The position numbers and the translations under genes are program-made. The notes under the pieces were generated by a model. The model did not search any database, was not told the origin of the DNA, and was given only the letters and a program-made list of their open reading frames with translations. A DNA stretch of 64,000 bases, from contig CAJXLF010000004.1 of assembly GCA_913055805.1 (NCBI GenBank), positions 186,001 through 250,000 on the forward strand, given 5' to 3'. Below, piece by piece: positions 42,645 to 52,213 of this stretch. Origin of the DNA: an uncultured Salinisphaerales bacterium. Its GTDB lineage: Bacteria; Pseudomonadota; Gammaproteobacteria; Nevskiales; CAJXLF01. The number at the start of each line of letters is the position of its first letter. Positions within the stretch are counted from its first letter, which is position 1.

Positions 42645-45347
42645 TTAGTGGGCGGCGTCCCAGTTGTCGCCTACTCCCGGCTCCGCCACCAGCGGCACTT
42701 TGAGTTCCCCCACCGCACACATGCGCCCGGCCAGCTGGTTGCCCAGTTCGTCGGCCTGCTTTTCCGGGATTTCGAACACCAGTTCGTCATGCACCTGCAT
42801 GATGATGCGGGTGTCGGCGGCGTTGTCTTCCAGCCAGGCATGCACGTCGATCATGGCCATCTTGATCAGGTCGGCGGCCGTACCCTGCAGGGGGGCGTTA
42901 ATGGCGGTGCGTTCGGCATATTGCCGGTGTTGGGGGTTTTTTGAATTGATTTCAGGCAGATACAGACGGCGGCCATAGAGGGTTTCAACGAAGCCCTCCT
43001 TGCGGGCGCGTTCCTTGGTGCTTTCCATGAAGTTCTGCACACCCGGATAGCGCTCGAAGAAACGCTGGATGTAATCACCGGCCTCGCCGCGCGGAATATT
43101 GAGCTGCTTGGCCAGGCCAAAGGCCGACATGCCGTAAATCAGGCCGAAATTGATGGTCTTGGCGGCGCGGCGCTGGTCATCACCCACCTGGTCCAGGGCC
43201 ACATCGAAGATTTCACTGGCGGTGGCGCGATGGATGTCCAGGCCTTCATGGAAGGCGTTGAGCAGGCCTTCGTCGCCGGAGAAATGCGCCATCAGGCGCA
43301 GTTCGATCTGTGAATAGTCGATCGACACCAGCTTGCAGCCCTCGGGTGCGATAAACGCCTGACGGATGCGGCGGCCCTCGGCGCGGCGCACCGGGATGTT
43401 CTGCAGGTTCGGGTCGGAGGAGGACAGACGCCCGGTGGCGGCTACGGCCTGATGATAGGAGGTATGTACCCGGCCGGTTTTCGGATTGACCTGCTGGCCC
43501 AGTTTTTCGGTATAGGTGGAGCGCAGCTTGGCCAGCGCGCGGTAATCCAGGATCAGGCGCGGCAGGTCATGCTGGGCAGCCAGTTCCTCCAGCACATCCT
43601 CGGCGGTCGACGGCTGGCCCTTGGGCGTCTTGCGTACTACCGGCAGTTCGAGCTTCTCAAAAAGGATTTCCTGCAACTGAGCCGGTGAGTTCAGGTTGAA
43701 GTCGCCGCCGGCCGCGGTGAAGGCCTGGTCGGTGAGTTCTTCCATGCGGCCGGCCATTTCCTTGCTGATGCGGCCCAGCAGACCGGTGTCCAGCAACACG
43801 CCGTTGCGTTCGATTCTGGATAAAACAGGAATCAGTGGCACTTCGATGTCACGATAGACCTTTTCCACCGACGGCGTTTTGGCCAGTTCGCCGGCCAGCA
43901 TCCGCTGCAATTGCAGGGTGATGTCGACATCTTCGGCAGCGTAAGGCGTGGCCTGCTCCAGGCTTACTTGGTTGAAGGTGATCTGGTTCTTGCCCTTGCC
44001 GGCCACCTCCTCGAACTTGATGGTTTTGGCGCCCAGATACTTGAGGGCCAGCGAGTCCATGTCATGGCGCGTGGCGGTGCTGTTGTAGACATAGCTGGCC
44101 AGCATGCTGTCTTCGGTGACACCGCGCACTTCCACGCCATGGCAGGCAAGCACGTTCATGTCATATTTGATGTGCTGGCCGAGTTTGGGCCGTTTGGGAT
44201 CTTCCAGAATCGGCTTGAGCGCCTTGAGCACTGCGTCGCGGCCCAGCTGTTTCGGCGCGCCCAGATAATCATGGGCCACCGGGATGTACCAGGCCTCGCC
44301 GGGCTCGACGGCAAAGGACAGGCCCACCAGGTTGGCCTGCATGGCGTCGAGGCTGTCGGTTTCGGTGTCGACGCAGATCAGCTTGGCTTTTTCCAGCTTT
44401 TTGATCAGGGTGTCGAGTTCGTCCTGCGTGAGTACCGTGTGGTACTGGCCCTGGCTTTTGCTCGGGGCATTGACCGGTTCGCTGTAGGTGTCGTCTTCTT
44501 CAGCGGTCTCGAAATCCTTCAGCCATTGCTTGAATTCATAGCGTTCGCAGAGCTCGCGGAAGCGCGCGTCGTCCTGGGCGCCTGGCTTGAGGTCGTCGTT
44601 GTCCAGATCAAGCTCGAGTTCGGTGCGAATGGTGGCCAGGTCTTTCGACATGGGCAGCTGCCCGAGATGCTCGCGCAGGTATTCGCCCACCTTGCCGCCG
44701 ACTTCATCGGCCTTTTCAATCAGCGTGTCGAGATCGCCGTATTCGTTCAGCCACTTGGCCGCGGTTTTGGGCCCGACCTTGGGCACACCGGGGATGTTGT
44801 CGGAGCTGTCGCCCATCAGCGCCAGCAGATCGATGATGCGCGCCGGTCCGACGCCGAACTTTTCCTGCACGGCGTCGGCGTCGGTCAGTTTGTTCTTCAT
44901 GGTGTCCAGCAGCTTCACGCGGTCGTCGACCAGCTGGGCCATGTCTTTGTCGCCGGTCACCACCAGCACTTCGCCCTTCTCGCGGACCGCTAGCGTACCG
45001 ATGACGTCGTCGGCCTCAACTCCGGTTATCTGGATCAGCGGCAGACCCATGGCCTCGATCACATTGCGAATGACGGGGAACTGGCTTTCCAGTTCCTCAG
45101 GCACCGGCGGGCGGTTGGCCTTGTACTCGGCGTAGATGTCGTTGCGGAAGGTCTTGCCGCGCGGATCGAAGATCACTGCAATGCGTTCAGGCTCGAATTC
45201 ACGCAGCAGCTTGCGCAGCATGTTGCCCATGCCCAGCACCGCGCCGGTGGGTTCGCCGCGGCTGTTGGTCAGCGGCGGCAGGGCGTGGAAGGCGCGGTAC
45301 AGCCAGGAAGAGCCATCGATCAGAATCAGGGGTTTGGAGTCGGGCAC
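42645..45347 (-). CDS. polA: DNA polymerase I
   Basis: A 900-residue three-domain polymerase for repair and Okazaki fragment maturation. The N-terminal 5'-3' nuclease (1-~290) has VVTGDKDMAQLV and MGDSSDNIPGV. The 3'-5' proofreading domain (~310-500) keeps its catalytic acids in VDTETDSLD, so it should be active. The polymerase domain shows SIDYSQIELR (motif A), KTINFGLIYG (O-helix) and QVHDELVFE (motif C). Length is normal. It follows lysA on the same strand at 58 bp. Confidence 0.96.
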   Translation of the reverse strand: MPDSKPLILIDGSSWLYRAFHALPPLTNSRGEPTGAVLGMGNMLRKLLREFEPERIAVIFDPRGKTFRNDIYAEYKANRPPVPEELESQFPVIRNVIEAMGLPLIQITGVEADDVIGTLAVREKGEVLVVTGDKDMAQLVDDRVKLLDTMKNKLTDADAVQEKFGVGPARIIDLLALMGDSSDNIPGVPKVGPKTAAKWLNEYGDLDTLIEKADEVGGKVGEYLREHLGQLPMSKDLATIRTELELDLDNDDLKPGAQDDARFRELCERYEFKQWLKDFETAEEDDTYSEPVNAPSKSQGQYHTVLTQDELDTLIKKLEKAKLICVDTETDSLDAMQANLVGLSFAVEPGEAWYIPVAHDYLGAPKQLGRDAVLKALKPILEDPKRPKLGQHIKYDMNVLACHGVEVRGVTEDSMLASYVYNSTATRHDMDSLALKYLGAKTIKFEEVAGKGKNQITFNQVSLEQATPYAAEDVDITLQLQRMLAGELAKTPSVEKVYRDIEVPLIPVLSRIERNGVLLDTGLLGRISKEMAGRMEELTDQAFTAAGGDFNLNSPAQLQEILFEKLELPVVRKTPKGQPSTAEDVLEELAAQHDLPRLILDYRALAKLRSTYTEKLGQQVNPKTGRVHTSYHQAVAATGRLSSSDPNLQNIPVRRAEGRRIRQAFIAPEGCKLVSIDYSQIELRLMAHFSGDEGLLNAFHEGLDIHRATASEIFDVALDQVGDDQRRAAKTINFGLIYGMSAFGLAKQLNIPRGEAGDYIQRFFERYPGVQNFMESTKERARKEGFVETLYGRRLYLPEINSKNPQHRQYAERTAINAPLQGTAADLIKMAMIDVHAWLEDNAADTRIIMQVHDELVFEIPEKQADELGNQLAGRMCAVGELKVPLVAEPGVGDNWDAAH

Positions 45348-45405
45348 GGCAGCATCAGTAAAAATGTGGCCGACAAGTATGCCCCCTCAGCGGGCCGGGT
45401 GAAAA

Positions 45406-46653
45406 TCAGGGCAGCATGGTCTCGCCGGCGAACAGCGATTCCACGGTTTCCCGTTCGCGTACGACGTGTGCCTGGGTGCCATCCACCAGAATTTCCATGG
45501 CCCGCGGCCGGGTGTTGTAGTTGGAACTCATGGTGAAGCCGTAGGCGCCGGCCGAACGTACGGCGAGCAGGTCGCCTGGCTGCAGCGCCAGTTCGCGCTC
45601 CTTGCCCAGCCAGTCGCCGGTTTCACAGACCGGGCCAACGATGTCATAGATGCGCGGTGTTTCGTCTTCACGCGGTGCAACCGGAATGATGTTCATCCAT
45701 GCGCTATATAGTGTCGGACGTATGAGATCGTTCATGGCCGCATCAACAATGGCGAAATTGCGGTATTCGGTATGCTTGAGATATTCCACGCGTGTCAGCA
45801 GCACGCCGGCGTTGGCGGCGATGGCCCGGCCCGGCTCAATCACCAGTTCCAGGTTTCGCCCTTCCAGCAACGGCAGCAGGGCCTTGGCATAGTCGGCCGG
45901 CAGCGGAGGATTTTCGTCGCGGTAGCGCACGCCCAGGCCGCCGCCCAGGTCGAGGTGTTGGAGCTGAATGCCAGCCTCTGCCAGGCGGTCAATGAGCGCT
46001 AGCAGGCGCTGCATGGCATCCAGAAACGGCGACAGCTCGGTGAGCTGGGAGCCAATGTGGCAGTCCACACCGACCACTTCAATACCGGGCAGCGCAGCGG
46101 CTTCACGATAGGCCTGTTCAGCTGCGTTGAAGTCGATGCCGAATTTGTTTTCCTTGAGCCCGGTGGAAATGTAGGGATGTGTTTTGGCATCCACGTCAGG
46201 ATTGACGCGCAGGGACACGCGTGCGGTTTGACCCATATCGCTGGCCACGGTGCTCAGCCGCTGCAGTTCGGCAGTGGATTCCACATTGAAACAGCGAATG
46301 CCCGCTTCCAGGCCCTGACGCATTTCCACCGCGCTCTTGCCGACGCCGGAGAAAACGATCTTGCCGGGTTCGGCCCCGGCCGCCAGTGCGCGCGCCAGCT
46401 CGCCGCCAGAGACGATGTCGAAACCGGCACCCAGGCGGGCGAGCACATTCAGCACCGCGAGGTTGCTGTTGGCCTTGACGGCATAGCAGACCAGGTGCGG
46501 GATGTCTTTCAGCGCTTCATCGAAGACCTGATAGTGGCGCTCAAGGGTGGCGCGCGAGTAGACATAGGTCGGCGTGCCGTACTGGTCAGCAAGCGCAGAG
46601 AGATCGACGGCCTCGGCAAACAACCGGCCGTTCTGATATTCGAAATGATCCAT
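45406..46653 (-). CDS. lysA: Diaminopimelate decarboxylase
   Basis: A 415-residue PLP enzyme that makes lysine from meso-diaminopimelate. VCYAVKANSN holds the PLP lysine (Lys60); HIGSQLTELSPF and EPGRAIAANAG bind the cofactor phosphate; and VCETGDWLG supplies the conserved Cys and Glu at the dimer interface. The start ATG overlaps the lptM stop by one base (TAATG), so the two are translationally coupled. Confidence 0.95.
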   Translation of the reverse strand: MDHFEYQNGRLFAEAVDLSALADQYGTPTYVYSRATLERHYQVFDEALKDIPHLVCYAVKANSNLAVLNVLARLGAGFDIVSGGELARALAAGAEPGKIVFSGVGKSAVEMRQGLEAGIRCFNVESTAELQRLSTVASDMGQTARVSLRVNPDVDAKTHPYISTGLKENKFGIDFNAAEQAYREAAALPGIEVVGVDCHIGSQLTELSPFLDAMQRLLALIDRLAEAGIQLQHLDLGGGLGVRYRDENPPLPADYAKALLPLLEGRNLELVIEPGRAIAANAGVLLTRVEYLKHTEYRNFAIVDAAMNDLIRPTLYSAWMNIIPVAPREDETPRIYDIVGPVCETGDWLGKERELALQPGDLLAVRSAGAYGFTMSSNYNTRPRAMEILVDGTQAHVVRERETVESLFAGETMLP

Positions 46654-46799
46654 TACTGCCCGGTGCTGCTTTGCTGGTATTGCTGGCCGCGTTCGGGATG
46701 ATACAGGTCACCCTTCTGGCCGCAGGCCGCGGTCAGCAGGGTAAGACTGATAAAGAGCGCACCCAGGCACCCGGAAATATGGCGTGTTGTCATGCGCAT
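46653..46799 (-). CDS. lptM: LPS assembly-associated small lipoprotein LptM (YifL)
   Basis: A 48-residue protein, easily missed because of its size. The hydrophobic N-terminus ends LLTAAC at Cys26 and is followed by GQKGDLYHP, the hallmark CGQKG-x-LY motif of LptM. LptM is an outer-membrane lipoprotein that stabilises the LptD–LptE translocon during disulfide maturation. A second ATG at 46793 would shorten it by two residues. The lptM–lysA gene order is widely conserved in proteobacteria. Confidence 0.9.
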   Translation of the reverse strand: MRMTTRHISGCLGALFISLTLLTAACGQKGDLYHPERGQQYQQSSTGQ

Positions 46800-46881
46800 C
46801 TCTGCGACCCGCTCAGGAAAAGTTTAAGATCGGCATTATACGCTCCACCCATTATCAATAAAGACAACAGGCCTTATATAG

Positions 46882-47553
46882 ATGTCTCTGGAACTGGAAA
46901 CCGTGGAAATCGGCGCCCAAGAGGACGCCACGCACAGCATTATCTGGATGCATGGCCTGGGCGCCGATGGTAATGACTTCGTGCCCATCGTGCCGGAGCT
47001 GCGCTTGCCCGAGGAACTGAAAGTGCGCTTCGTGTTTCCACATGCGCCGGTTCAGCCCATCACTATTAACGGTGGTATGCCCATGCGCGCCTGGTTCGAC
47101 ATCCAATCGCTGGATCGGGAGTTGAAGGTAGATCACGAAGGCATAGAACAGTCCCGTCAGGGGATAGAGGCCCTGATGGCGCGCGAACAGACGCGCGGTA
47201 TTCCCGCGGACCGTCTCGTACTGGCCGGATTTTCGCAGGGTGGCGCCATGGCCCTGCATATCGGATTGCGTTATCCGCAAGCCCTGGCGGGCATCATGGC
47301 GTTGTCCACCTGGCTGCCGCAGAGTGAGGCTTTGGGCGAGGAAGCCAGCGAGGCCAACAAGGGCACGGAGATTTTCATGGCGCATGGCAGCTATGATCCG
47401 ATGGTGCCCTGCGCGTTTGGCGAGATGAGCCGCGATAATCTGCAGCAGGCCGGTTATTCGGTGAGCTGGCATAGCTACCCCATGCAGCACCAGGTGTGTC
47501 TGGAGCAGATTGCGGATATCGGTCTTTGGCTGAAAGCGCGTTTTCAGATCTAG
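46882..47553 (+). CDS. Carboxylesterase/phospholipase family alpha/beta hydrolase
   Basis: A 223-residue esterase of the acyl-protein thioesterase/carboxylesterase (abhydrolase_2) family. IIWMHGLGADGNDF contains the oxyanion-hole HGLG, LAGFSQGGAMAL the nucleophile Ser, MAHGSYDPMVP the acid Asp, and YPMQHQVC the His. All triad residues are in place. Cytoplasmic, with small or medium-chain ester substrates likely. It is divergent from lptM–lysA. Confidence 0.9.
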   Translation: MSLELETVEIGAQEDATHSIIWMHGLGADGNDFVPIVPELRLPEELKVRFVFPHAPVQPITINGGMPMRAWFDIQSLDRELKVDHEGIEQSRQGIEALMAREQTRGIPADRLVLAGFSQGGAMALHIGLRYPQALAGIMALSTWLPQSEALGEEASEANKGTEIFMAHGSYDPMVPCAFGEMSRDNLQQAGYSVSWHSYPMQHQVCLEQIADIGLWLKARFQI

Positions 47554-47569
47554 GGCAGGAAGCCCGTGA

Positions 47570-48472
47570 CTATCTGGCTGCCAGCGCCTGGTTGAAGAAC
47601 CCGGTCACCCAGTCGCTCAGTGCCTTCCAGTCCGGTGAGGTGTTATCCGAAAGGGCTGTCAGATGGCCGCTGTCCCGCACCAGAATGAACTCGGTCGGCT
47701 GGCCCAGCAGTCGCAGGCGCCAGTACAGATCCATACCCTGTCCTGGGCCCACTACCTGGTCCCGGTCGCCATAAACCAGCAGGCTGGGAAGATCCAGATA
47801 CTCGGCGTAGGACACAGGACTGGCGCGTTCCAGGCGCGCGGCATCCGGCTCTGCAAACAGCAGCTTCATTAATTCGTCGTGGTAATCGGCAGGCTGTATC
47901 AGCCACAGCTGATCCGGGCGATTGAGGTTGGTAGGCGCATACAATGCCGCCACTGCCTGCAGGGCTGTCTGCCCCGTGGCTTTGCGCCGCCCCGCTGTCA
48001 GCAAACTCAAATGGCCACCGGTGGTAAAACCGAGCAGGCCGACATTGTTACCGTCAAAACCCAGCTCATGACTGCGCCGGCGCAGATAATCGATGGCGCA
48101 GTTGAGGTCTTCCTGCATATCGGAAAGCCTGTGATCAGGCGCCTGCCGATAGTCGATGGCGGCAATGTTGAGTCCGCCATCACGCAGCGCCGTGATCATG
48201 ACCGCTGCGGATTCTCCGGGAATGCGGTCGCCTTTGCGCCAGCCGCCGCCATGCACGTAGATCACCAGCCCCATGCCTGTCTGGCCGGGGTAATAATCCA
48301 GTAACAGGGAAGCGTCGCCCTGCTCGCAGTACAAAAGGCCGCGCTGTACGGTTTCATCCCGCAGCAGTTTTTCGTGGGGCGGCAGCAGGAAAATATAGAG
48401 ACACCAGCCCAGCCAGGCCAGCAAGGCCAGGCCGAGGACAAGCGGAATCAGAATCCTGGGACGCAGCATCAA
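47570..48472 (-). CDS. Alpha/beta hydrolase with Thr at the nucleophile position
   Basis: A 300-residue protein with an N-terminal membrane segment (LIPLVLGLALLAWLGWCLYIFLL, split here for length) and an esterase domain of the BD-FAE/hormone-sensitive-lipase type. YVHGGGWRKGDR is the oxyanion hole, YGDRDQVVG the acid and DSGHLTAL the His. The elbow, normally G-x-S-x-G-G, reads GFTTGGHL, so the serine nucleophile is replaced by threonine. It may be inactive or use Thr. Its start overlaps the NUDIX stop by 4 bp, so the two genes form an operon. Confidence 0.75.
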   Translation of the reverse strand: MMLRPRILIPLVLGLALLAWLGWCLYIFLLPPHEKLLRDETVQRGLLYCEQGDASLLLDYYPGQTGMGLVIYVHGGGWRKGDRIPGESAAVMITALRDGGLNIAAIDYRQAPDHRLSDMQEDLNCAIDYLRRRSHELGFDGNNVGLLGFTTGGHLSLLTAGRRKATGQTALQAVAALYAPTNLNRPDQLWLIQPADYHDELMKLLFAEPDAARLERASPVSYAEYLDLPSLLVYGDRDQVVGPGQGMDLYWRLRLLGQPTEFILVRDSGHLTALSDNTSPDWKALSDWVTGFFNQALAAR

Positions 48473-48981
48473 GGCGTGACAGGTTCCAGATCGCTGCGGG
48501 CGTGATTGCGGATGAGCCAGTCACGCACGGCATGGCCTGTGCCCATGGGCCAGGGTTGCAGTTCGGTCGGGTTCACGCGTTTGAAAGCCGCCAGTTCATC
48601 ACCCAGTACAATGTCACCGCTGGCGCGCACGTGGTAGGCAATCAGCAGCTGGTTCATCTGGGTAAAATCGTAGTGGCCGACGAACTCGATGACTTCGCCC
48701 TGCAGGCCCAGCTCTTCCTCAACCTCGCGCAGCACCCCGGTTTCCGGCGATTCGCCAAACTCCAGAAAACCGGTAATCAGGCCGAACCAGTCCTCCGGCC
48801 ATAGCTTGTTGCGCGCCAGGATCACTTCGCCTTCATGCTCCACGATGGCGGCTACAACAGGCGTGGGATTATTCCAGTTGACGTAGTTGCAGCTGCCAGC
48901 AGTACAGCGCTGACGCTCTACTTCGGCGTCCTGGTAATGCTCCAGCTCGGAGGCGCAAATCGGGCAATACTTGAATTTCAT
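48469..48981 (-). CDS. NUDIX hydrolase with zinc ribbon
   Basis: A 170-residue protein. Cys6, Cys9, Cys26 and Cys31 form an N-terminal zinc ribbon, and the NUDIX box GFLEFGESPETGVLREVEEE (about 71-90) is complete. Zinc-ribbon NUDIX enzymes usually hydrolyse NAD(H) or related dinucleotides (NudC-like), but this one is shorter and the substrate is not known. It lies between the NRDE gene and the hydrolase on the same strand. Confidence 0.88.
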   Translation of the reverse strand: MKFKYCPICASELEHYQDAEVERQRCTAGSCNYVNWNNPTPVVAAIVEHEGEVILARNKLWPEDWFGLITGFLEFGESPETGVLREVEEELGLQGEVIEFVGHYDFTQMNQLLIAYHVRASGDIVLGDELAAFKRVNPTELQPWPMGTGHAVRDWLIRNHARSDLEPVTP

Positions 48982-48990
48982 GAGCGACTT

Positions 48991-49767
48991 TTATCCGGTT
49001 GACCAGGCCAGTTGTAAGTCAATCGTGGTCTCCCCGTCTACCCGGCCGCCGGCATTGAAGCGTCGTTCACTGAATTTTGCCTGGCCGTTGTTATCCACAC
49101 TGAGTACCGTGGTGCAGCGGGTGCCGTAAACCGGCAAGCGGATAAAGACTGGCGACAGTTGCCGTTCCAGCACTTTGCCAACCCCGGTATTGGGCAGATC
49201 CTGTTTATTTGCCGGACTGCGATCGGTCATCATGTCGAACAGGCTGGAATGATCGATCTCGTTGCCGGCGAGCCGCTCGCCAAGACCATCGCGCACCTTT
49301 TGCATCTTGGGCCAGAGGTGGTCGATATGGCCATTGCTAAGGGCATGTAAACCCGGGGCAAGCTGACGCCGCTCCGGTTGCGGGTGATTGGTGATATACC
49401 AGAGCTGACCTGCATCCGCCAACAGCAGATTACAGCCGGCATAGCGATGGATCTCCGCCATAATGTTCGCTGCACAGTCTTCCACCGGGTCCGTTCCCTG
49501 CAGAAAATCGCGCACCAGAAACCCGCGGGACGGTGCGTCCTTGGCGCCGCCCACCCCGCGGGCGTTGGTAATGGCGGCGAAGCGGCCGTGTTCGGCTATA
49601 CCCAGCCAGGTGCCACCCTGTTCTTCGTCGCGCCCCGCAACGATGCGCGAGTCATCGGGCCAGCGTGCAGCCGCAGTGGCCGGGCGCCGGTAGAACTCGT
49701 CACGGTTGGCCGCTACCACCAGGGCATGTGTGGGGTGGTACTGCCAGGCAAGGGCAATCAGGCACAT
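48991..49767 (-). CDS. NRDE family protein (TANGO2-like)
   Basis: A 258-residue protein starting MCLIALAWQ, the family's normal N-terminus with the conserved Cys2. AANRDEFYRRP gives the NRDE name motif, and GTWLGIAEHGRFAAITNAR follows. The human relative TANGO2 is linked to lipid and heme metabolism; bacterial function is unclear. The start at 49767 is chosen over 49836 because the extra residues would cover the neighbouring promoter. Divergent from the EcsC-like gene at 45 bp. Confidence 0.85.
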   Translation of the reverse strand: MCLIALAWQYHPTHALVVAANRDEFYRRPATAAARWPDDSRIVAGRDEEQGGTWLGIAEHGRFAAITNARGVGGAKDAPSRGFLVRDFLQGTDPVEDCAANIMAEIHRYAGCNLLLADAGQLWYITNHPQPERRQLAPGLHALSNGHIDHLWPKMQKVRDGLGERLAGNEIDHSSLFDMMTDRSPANKQDLPNTGVGKVLERQLSPVFIRLPVYGTRCTTVLSVDNNGQAKFSERRFNAGGRVDGETTIDLQLAWSTG

Positions 49768-49811
49768 CAGAATATTCGGTCCATGCGGGTAGGCAAGGCT
49801 ATCATGCCCGG

Positions 49812-50642
49812 GTGACAACGGCAGATACCGGGGCATCCCCCTATACCCCCTATGAGCAGGCCAGACTGGCCGAGCTGCAGCAATGGCTGGCCAAGCCGCC
49901 GGGATTGGTGGCGCGTGGCTTTGGCCGCACCACCAGCCCGCTGGTGCGGGCCATCAAGCCCTGGGCGCCAGAGGCGGCGTTGCAGCGGGCGTTCTCCCTG
50001 GCCAGTCAGGCGGGGTCGCGGCCGGCCTGGCGCAAGCAGATGCTGTCTGATCTGGCGCTGGATGAGGCGGCGGCATTGCGCGACTGGCCGCTGGAAGATT
50101 GTGATGATATCTGGCGCAAGGTGCGGCGGCGCATGATGCTCACCGCCGGCGGGACCGGTGCCGTAACGGGACTGGGCGGCGCTGCGGGTTGGGTGCTGGA
50201 CGTGCCGGCATTGCTGGTGCTGGCGCTGGAAGGGATTCATCGCAGCGCGCTTTGTTATGGCTTCGAGCCGGAGGATGATCAGGTACCGCTGGCGATCTTC
50301 AGTCTGGCGGCCGCCAACAACATGCGGGAAAAACAGGCGGCATGGCAGGCCGCACTGGTCGCTCAAATCGACAGCCGCCAGATGCTGGGGGGGCTGGAAC
50401 GCAGTTTTAACCAGTCCTTTGCCAAGCACGCCGTGGCTGTCGGGATCCATCAGGTCGCCCGGCAACTGGGCCTGAATCTGGGCAGGCGCAAGGTCCTGGG
50501 CATGGTGCCGCTGGCCGGTGCTCTGGTGGGGGGATCGGTCAACGCCTGGTATTTACGCGATGTGGTGATGGCCAGTCGCTATGTCTTTCATGCACTGCGC
50601 CTGGCGCCGGGTTTGGCAGCGCAAGGGGCGGCATCGGTATAA
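49812..50642 (+). CDS. EcsC family protein
   Basis: A 276-residue protein from a GTG start. LTAGGTGAVTGLGGAAGWVLDVP and LGMVPLAGALVGGSVNAWYL are glycine-rich, partly hydrophobic segments of EcsC-like proteins, which are thought to associate with the membrane. In Bacillus EcsC is encoded with an ABC transporter; here it stands alone. No catalytic motif is visible and the role is unknown. Longer in-frame starts are excluded by the divergent NRDE gene. Confidence 0.7.
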   Translation: MTTADTGASPYTPYEQARLAELQQWLAKPPGLVARGFGRTTSPLVRAIKPWAPEAALQRAFSLASQAGSRPAWRKQMLSDLALDEAAALRDWPLEDCDDIWRKVRRRMMLTAGGTGAVTGLGGAAGWVLDVPALLVLALEGIHRSALCYGFEPEDDQVPLAIFSLAAANNMREKQAAWQAALVAQIDSRQMLGGLERSFNQSFAKHAVAVGIHQVARQLGLNLGRRKVLGMVPLAGALVGGSVNAWYLRDVVMASRYVFHALRLAPGLAAQGAASV

Positions 50643-50672
50643 TGGCCGGCTTTTTGCGCCTCCGGACCCATT

Positions 50673-52025
50673 ATGACGTCACCCGCAAGCAACGCTGAAA
50701 CCGCACCGAACCGCCCCCACCGTGTCCTGATTGTGGGCGGGGGGTTCGCCGGTCTGTTTGCAGCCAAGGCGCTGGGAGAGCGCCGCAAGGACGCCGATTT
50801 TGAAGTCACCCTGCTGGACAAGCGCAATTTCCATCTATTTCAGCCCCTGCTTTATCAGGTAGCCACTGGTGGCCTGGTGGTCGGCGATATCGCCACCCCG
50901 CACCGGGTCATGCTGCGGCGCTATAAAAACGTACGTTGTCTGACCGGCACCGCTTATGACCTCGACCCCGAACAGGGCAAGGTGTATCACGAGTTCGGTG
51001 AGCTGGAGTACGACACGCTGATCGTCGGCACCGGCGTCAAGCACTCCTATTTCGGGCATGACGAGTGGCGTCCCTATGCGCCCGGTCTTAAAACCGTGGA
51101 GCATGCCCTGGAAATGCGGCGCAAGATATTCAGCGCCTTTGAGCGGGCCGAGGCCACAACGGATCCGGAACGCCGCAAGGCCATGATGACTTTCGTCGTG
51201 GTGGGCGCCGGCCCCACAGGCGTTGAGCTGGCCGGGGCGCTGGGTGAACTGGCCCACCACACCATGGTCAATGATTTTCGCTCCATTGACCCGCGCGAAG
51301 TGACCATTCTGCTGGTGGAAGGCGCGCCCAGGGTGTTGCCCGTTTACGACGACAAGTTGAGCGCCTCGGCCGAGAAGATGCTGGGTGAGCTGGGCGTCAC
51401 CGTGTTCAAGGAAAGTTTTGTAGAAAACATCGAGCCCGGCCGCGTAACTATCCGGCGTGGCAAGGAACTCGAGCGCGTACATACGGAAACCGTGCTGTGG
51501 GCAGCCGGTGTCACCACCTCGGCATTCGGCCGTGTGCTGGCGGAGCGTACCGGCGTGGAACTGGACCGTCAGGGCAAACTTCCGGTCGAGCGGGATATGT
51601 CCCTCAAGGGCCACCCGGGCATCTTTGTGGTGGGTGACCTTGGCCGTTACGAAACCGAACCGGGCAAGGCCTTACCCGGCCTCGCGCCTGTGGCCATCCA
51701 GCAGGGCGAGTATGTGGCCAGACTGCTTAAGGCCCGGCATAAGGGCAGCCAGATCAAGCCTTTCCGTTATGTCGACAAGGGCACTATGGCCGTGATTGGC
51801 CGTAACCGGGCTGTGGGTGATCTGAATTTCATGCGCATCACTGGCTTTTTCGCCTGGGCATTGTGGGTGGCCATTCATATCTGGTCATTGATGAATATCG
51901 AGCAACGCCTGTCGGTAATGACCAACTGGGCCTGGAAATACATCACGCGCAAGAGCGGTTCCCGGCTGATTACAGGTGACCCCCCCCATACACGGGAAAT
52001 CCAGTCACGCTACGGCAATAAATAA
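50673..52025 (+). CDS. ndh: NADH dehydrogenase, type II (NDH-2)
   Basis: A 450-residue FAD protein. VLIVGGGFAGLFAAKAL near the N-terminus binds FAD, and VVVGAGPTGVELAGAL (about residue 170) binds NADH. The quinone-facing segment FVVGDLGRYE and a C-terminal amphipathic part (about 400-450) for membrane attachment are present. It oxidises NADH and reduces quinone without pumping protons. Length is usual. 31 bp after the EcsC-like gene. Confidence 0.9.
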   Translation: MTSPASNAETAPNRPHRVLIVGGGFAGLFAAKALGERRKDADFEVTLLDKRNFHLFQPLLYQVATGGLVVGDIATPHRVMLRRYKNVRCLTGTAYDLDPEQGKVYHEFGELEYDTLIVGTGVKHSYFGHDEWRPYAPGLKTVEHALEMRRKIFSAFERAEATTDPERRKAMMTFVVVGAGPTGVELAGALGELAHHTMVNDFRSIDPREVTILLVEGAPRVLPVYDDKLSASAEKMLGELGVTVFKESFVENIEPGRVTIRRGKELERVHTETVLWAAGVTTSAFGRVLAERTGVELDRQGKLPVERDMSLKGHPGIFVVGDLGRYETEPGKALPGLAPVAIQQGEYVARLLKARHKGSQIKPFRYVDKGTMAVIGRNRAVGDLNFMRITGFFAWALWVAIHIWSLMNIEQRLSVMTNWAWKYITRKSGSRLITGDPPHTREIQSRYGNK

Positions 52026-52213
52026 ATAAAAGAATAGCCATTGCAACTACGTTTTAGGTGAGCAATACTTTCTGCGTAGGCTGATTCGGACAACTGTCCG
52101 GGAATAGCGCTTACAGGGGTATTTTTCGATGGCTGCCAGGCAGGATGTTTCGCAGCGGTCGAGTTTCAGTAAAAGGCAGGATGCCTTCAATCGAGTACTC
52201 GAGGTACATAGTT

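Noticed and set aside
52026-52213. A riboswitch upstream of the Ig-like lipoprotein gene
   Set aside because: The 188-bp leader has small hairpins such as GGACAACTGTCC, but no conserved riboswitch core could be identified.
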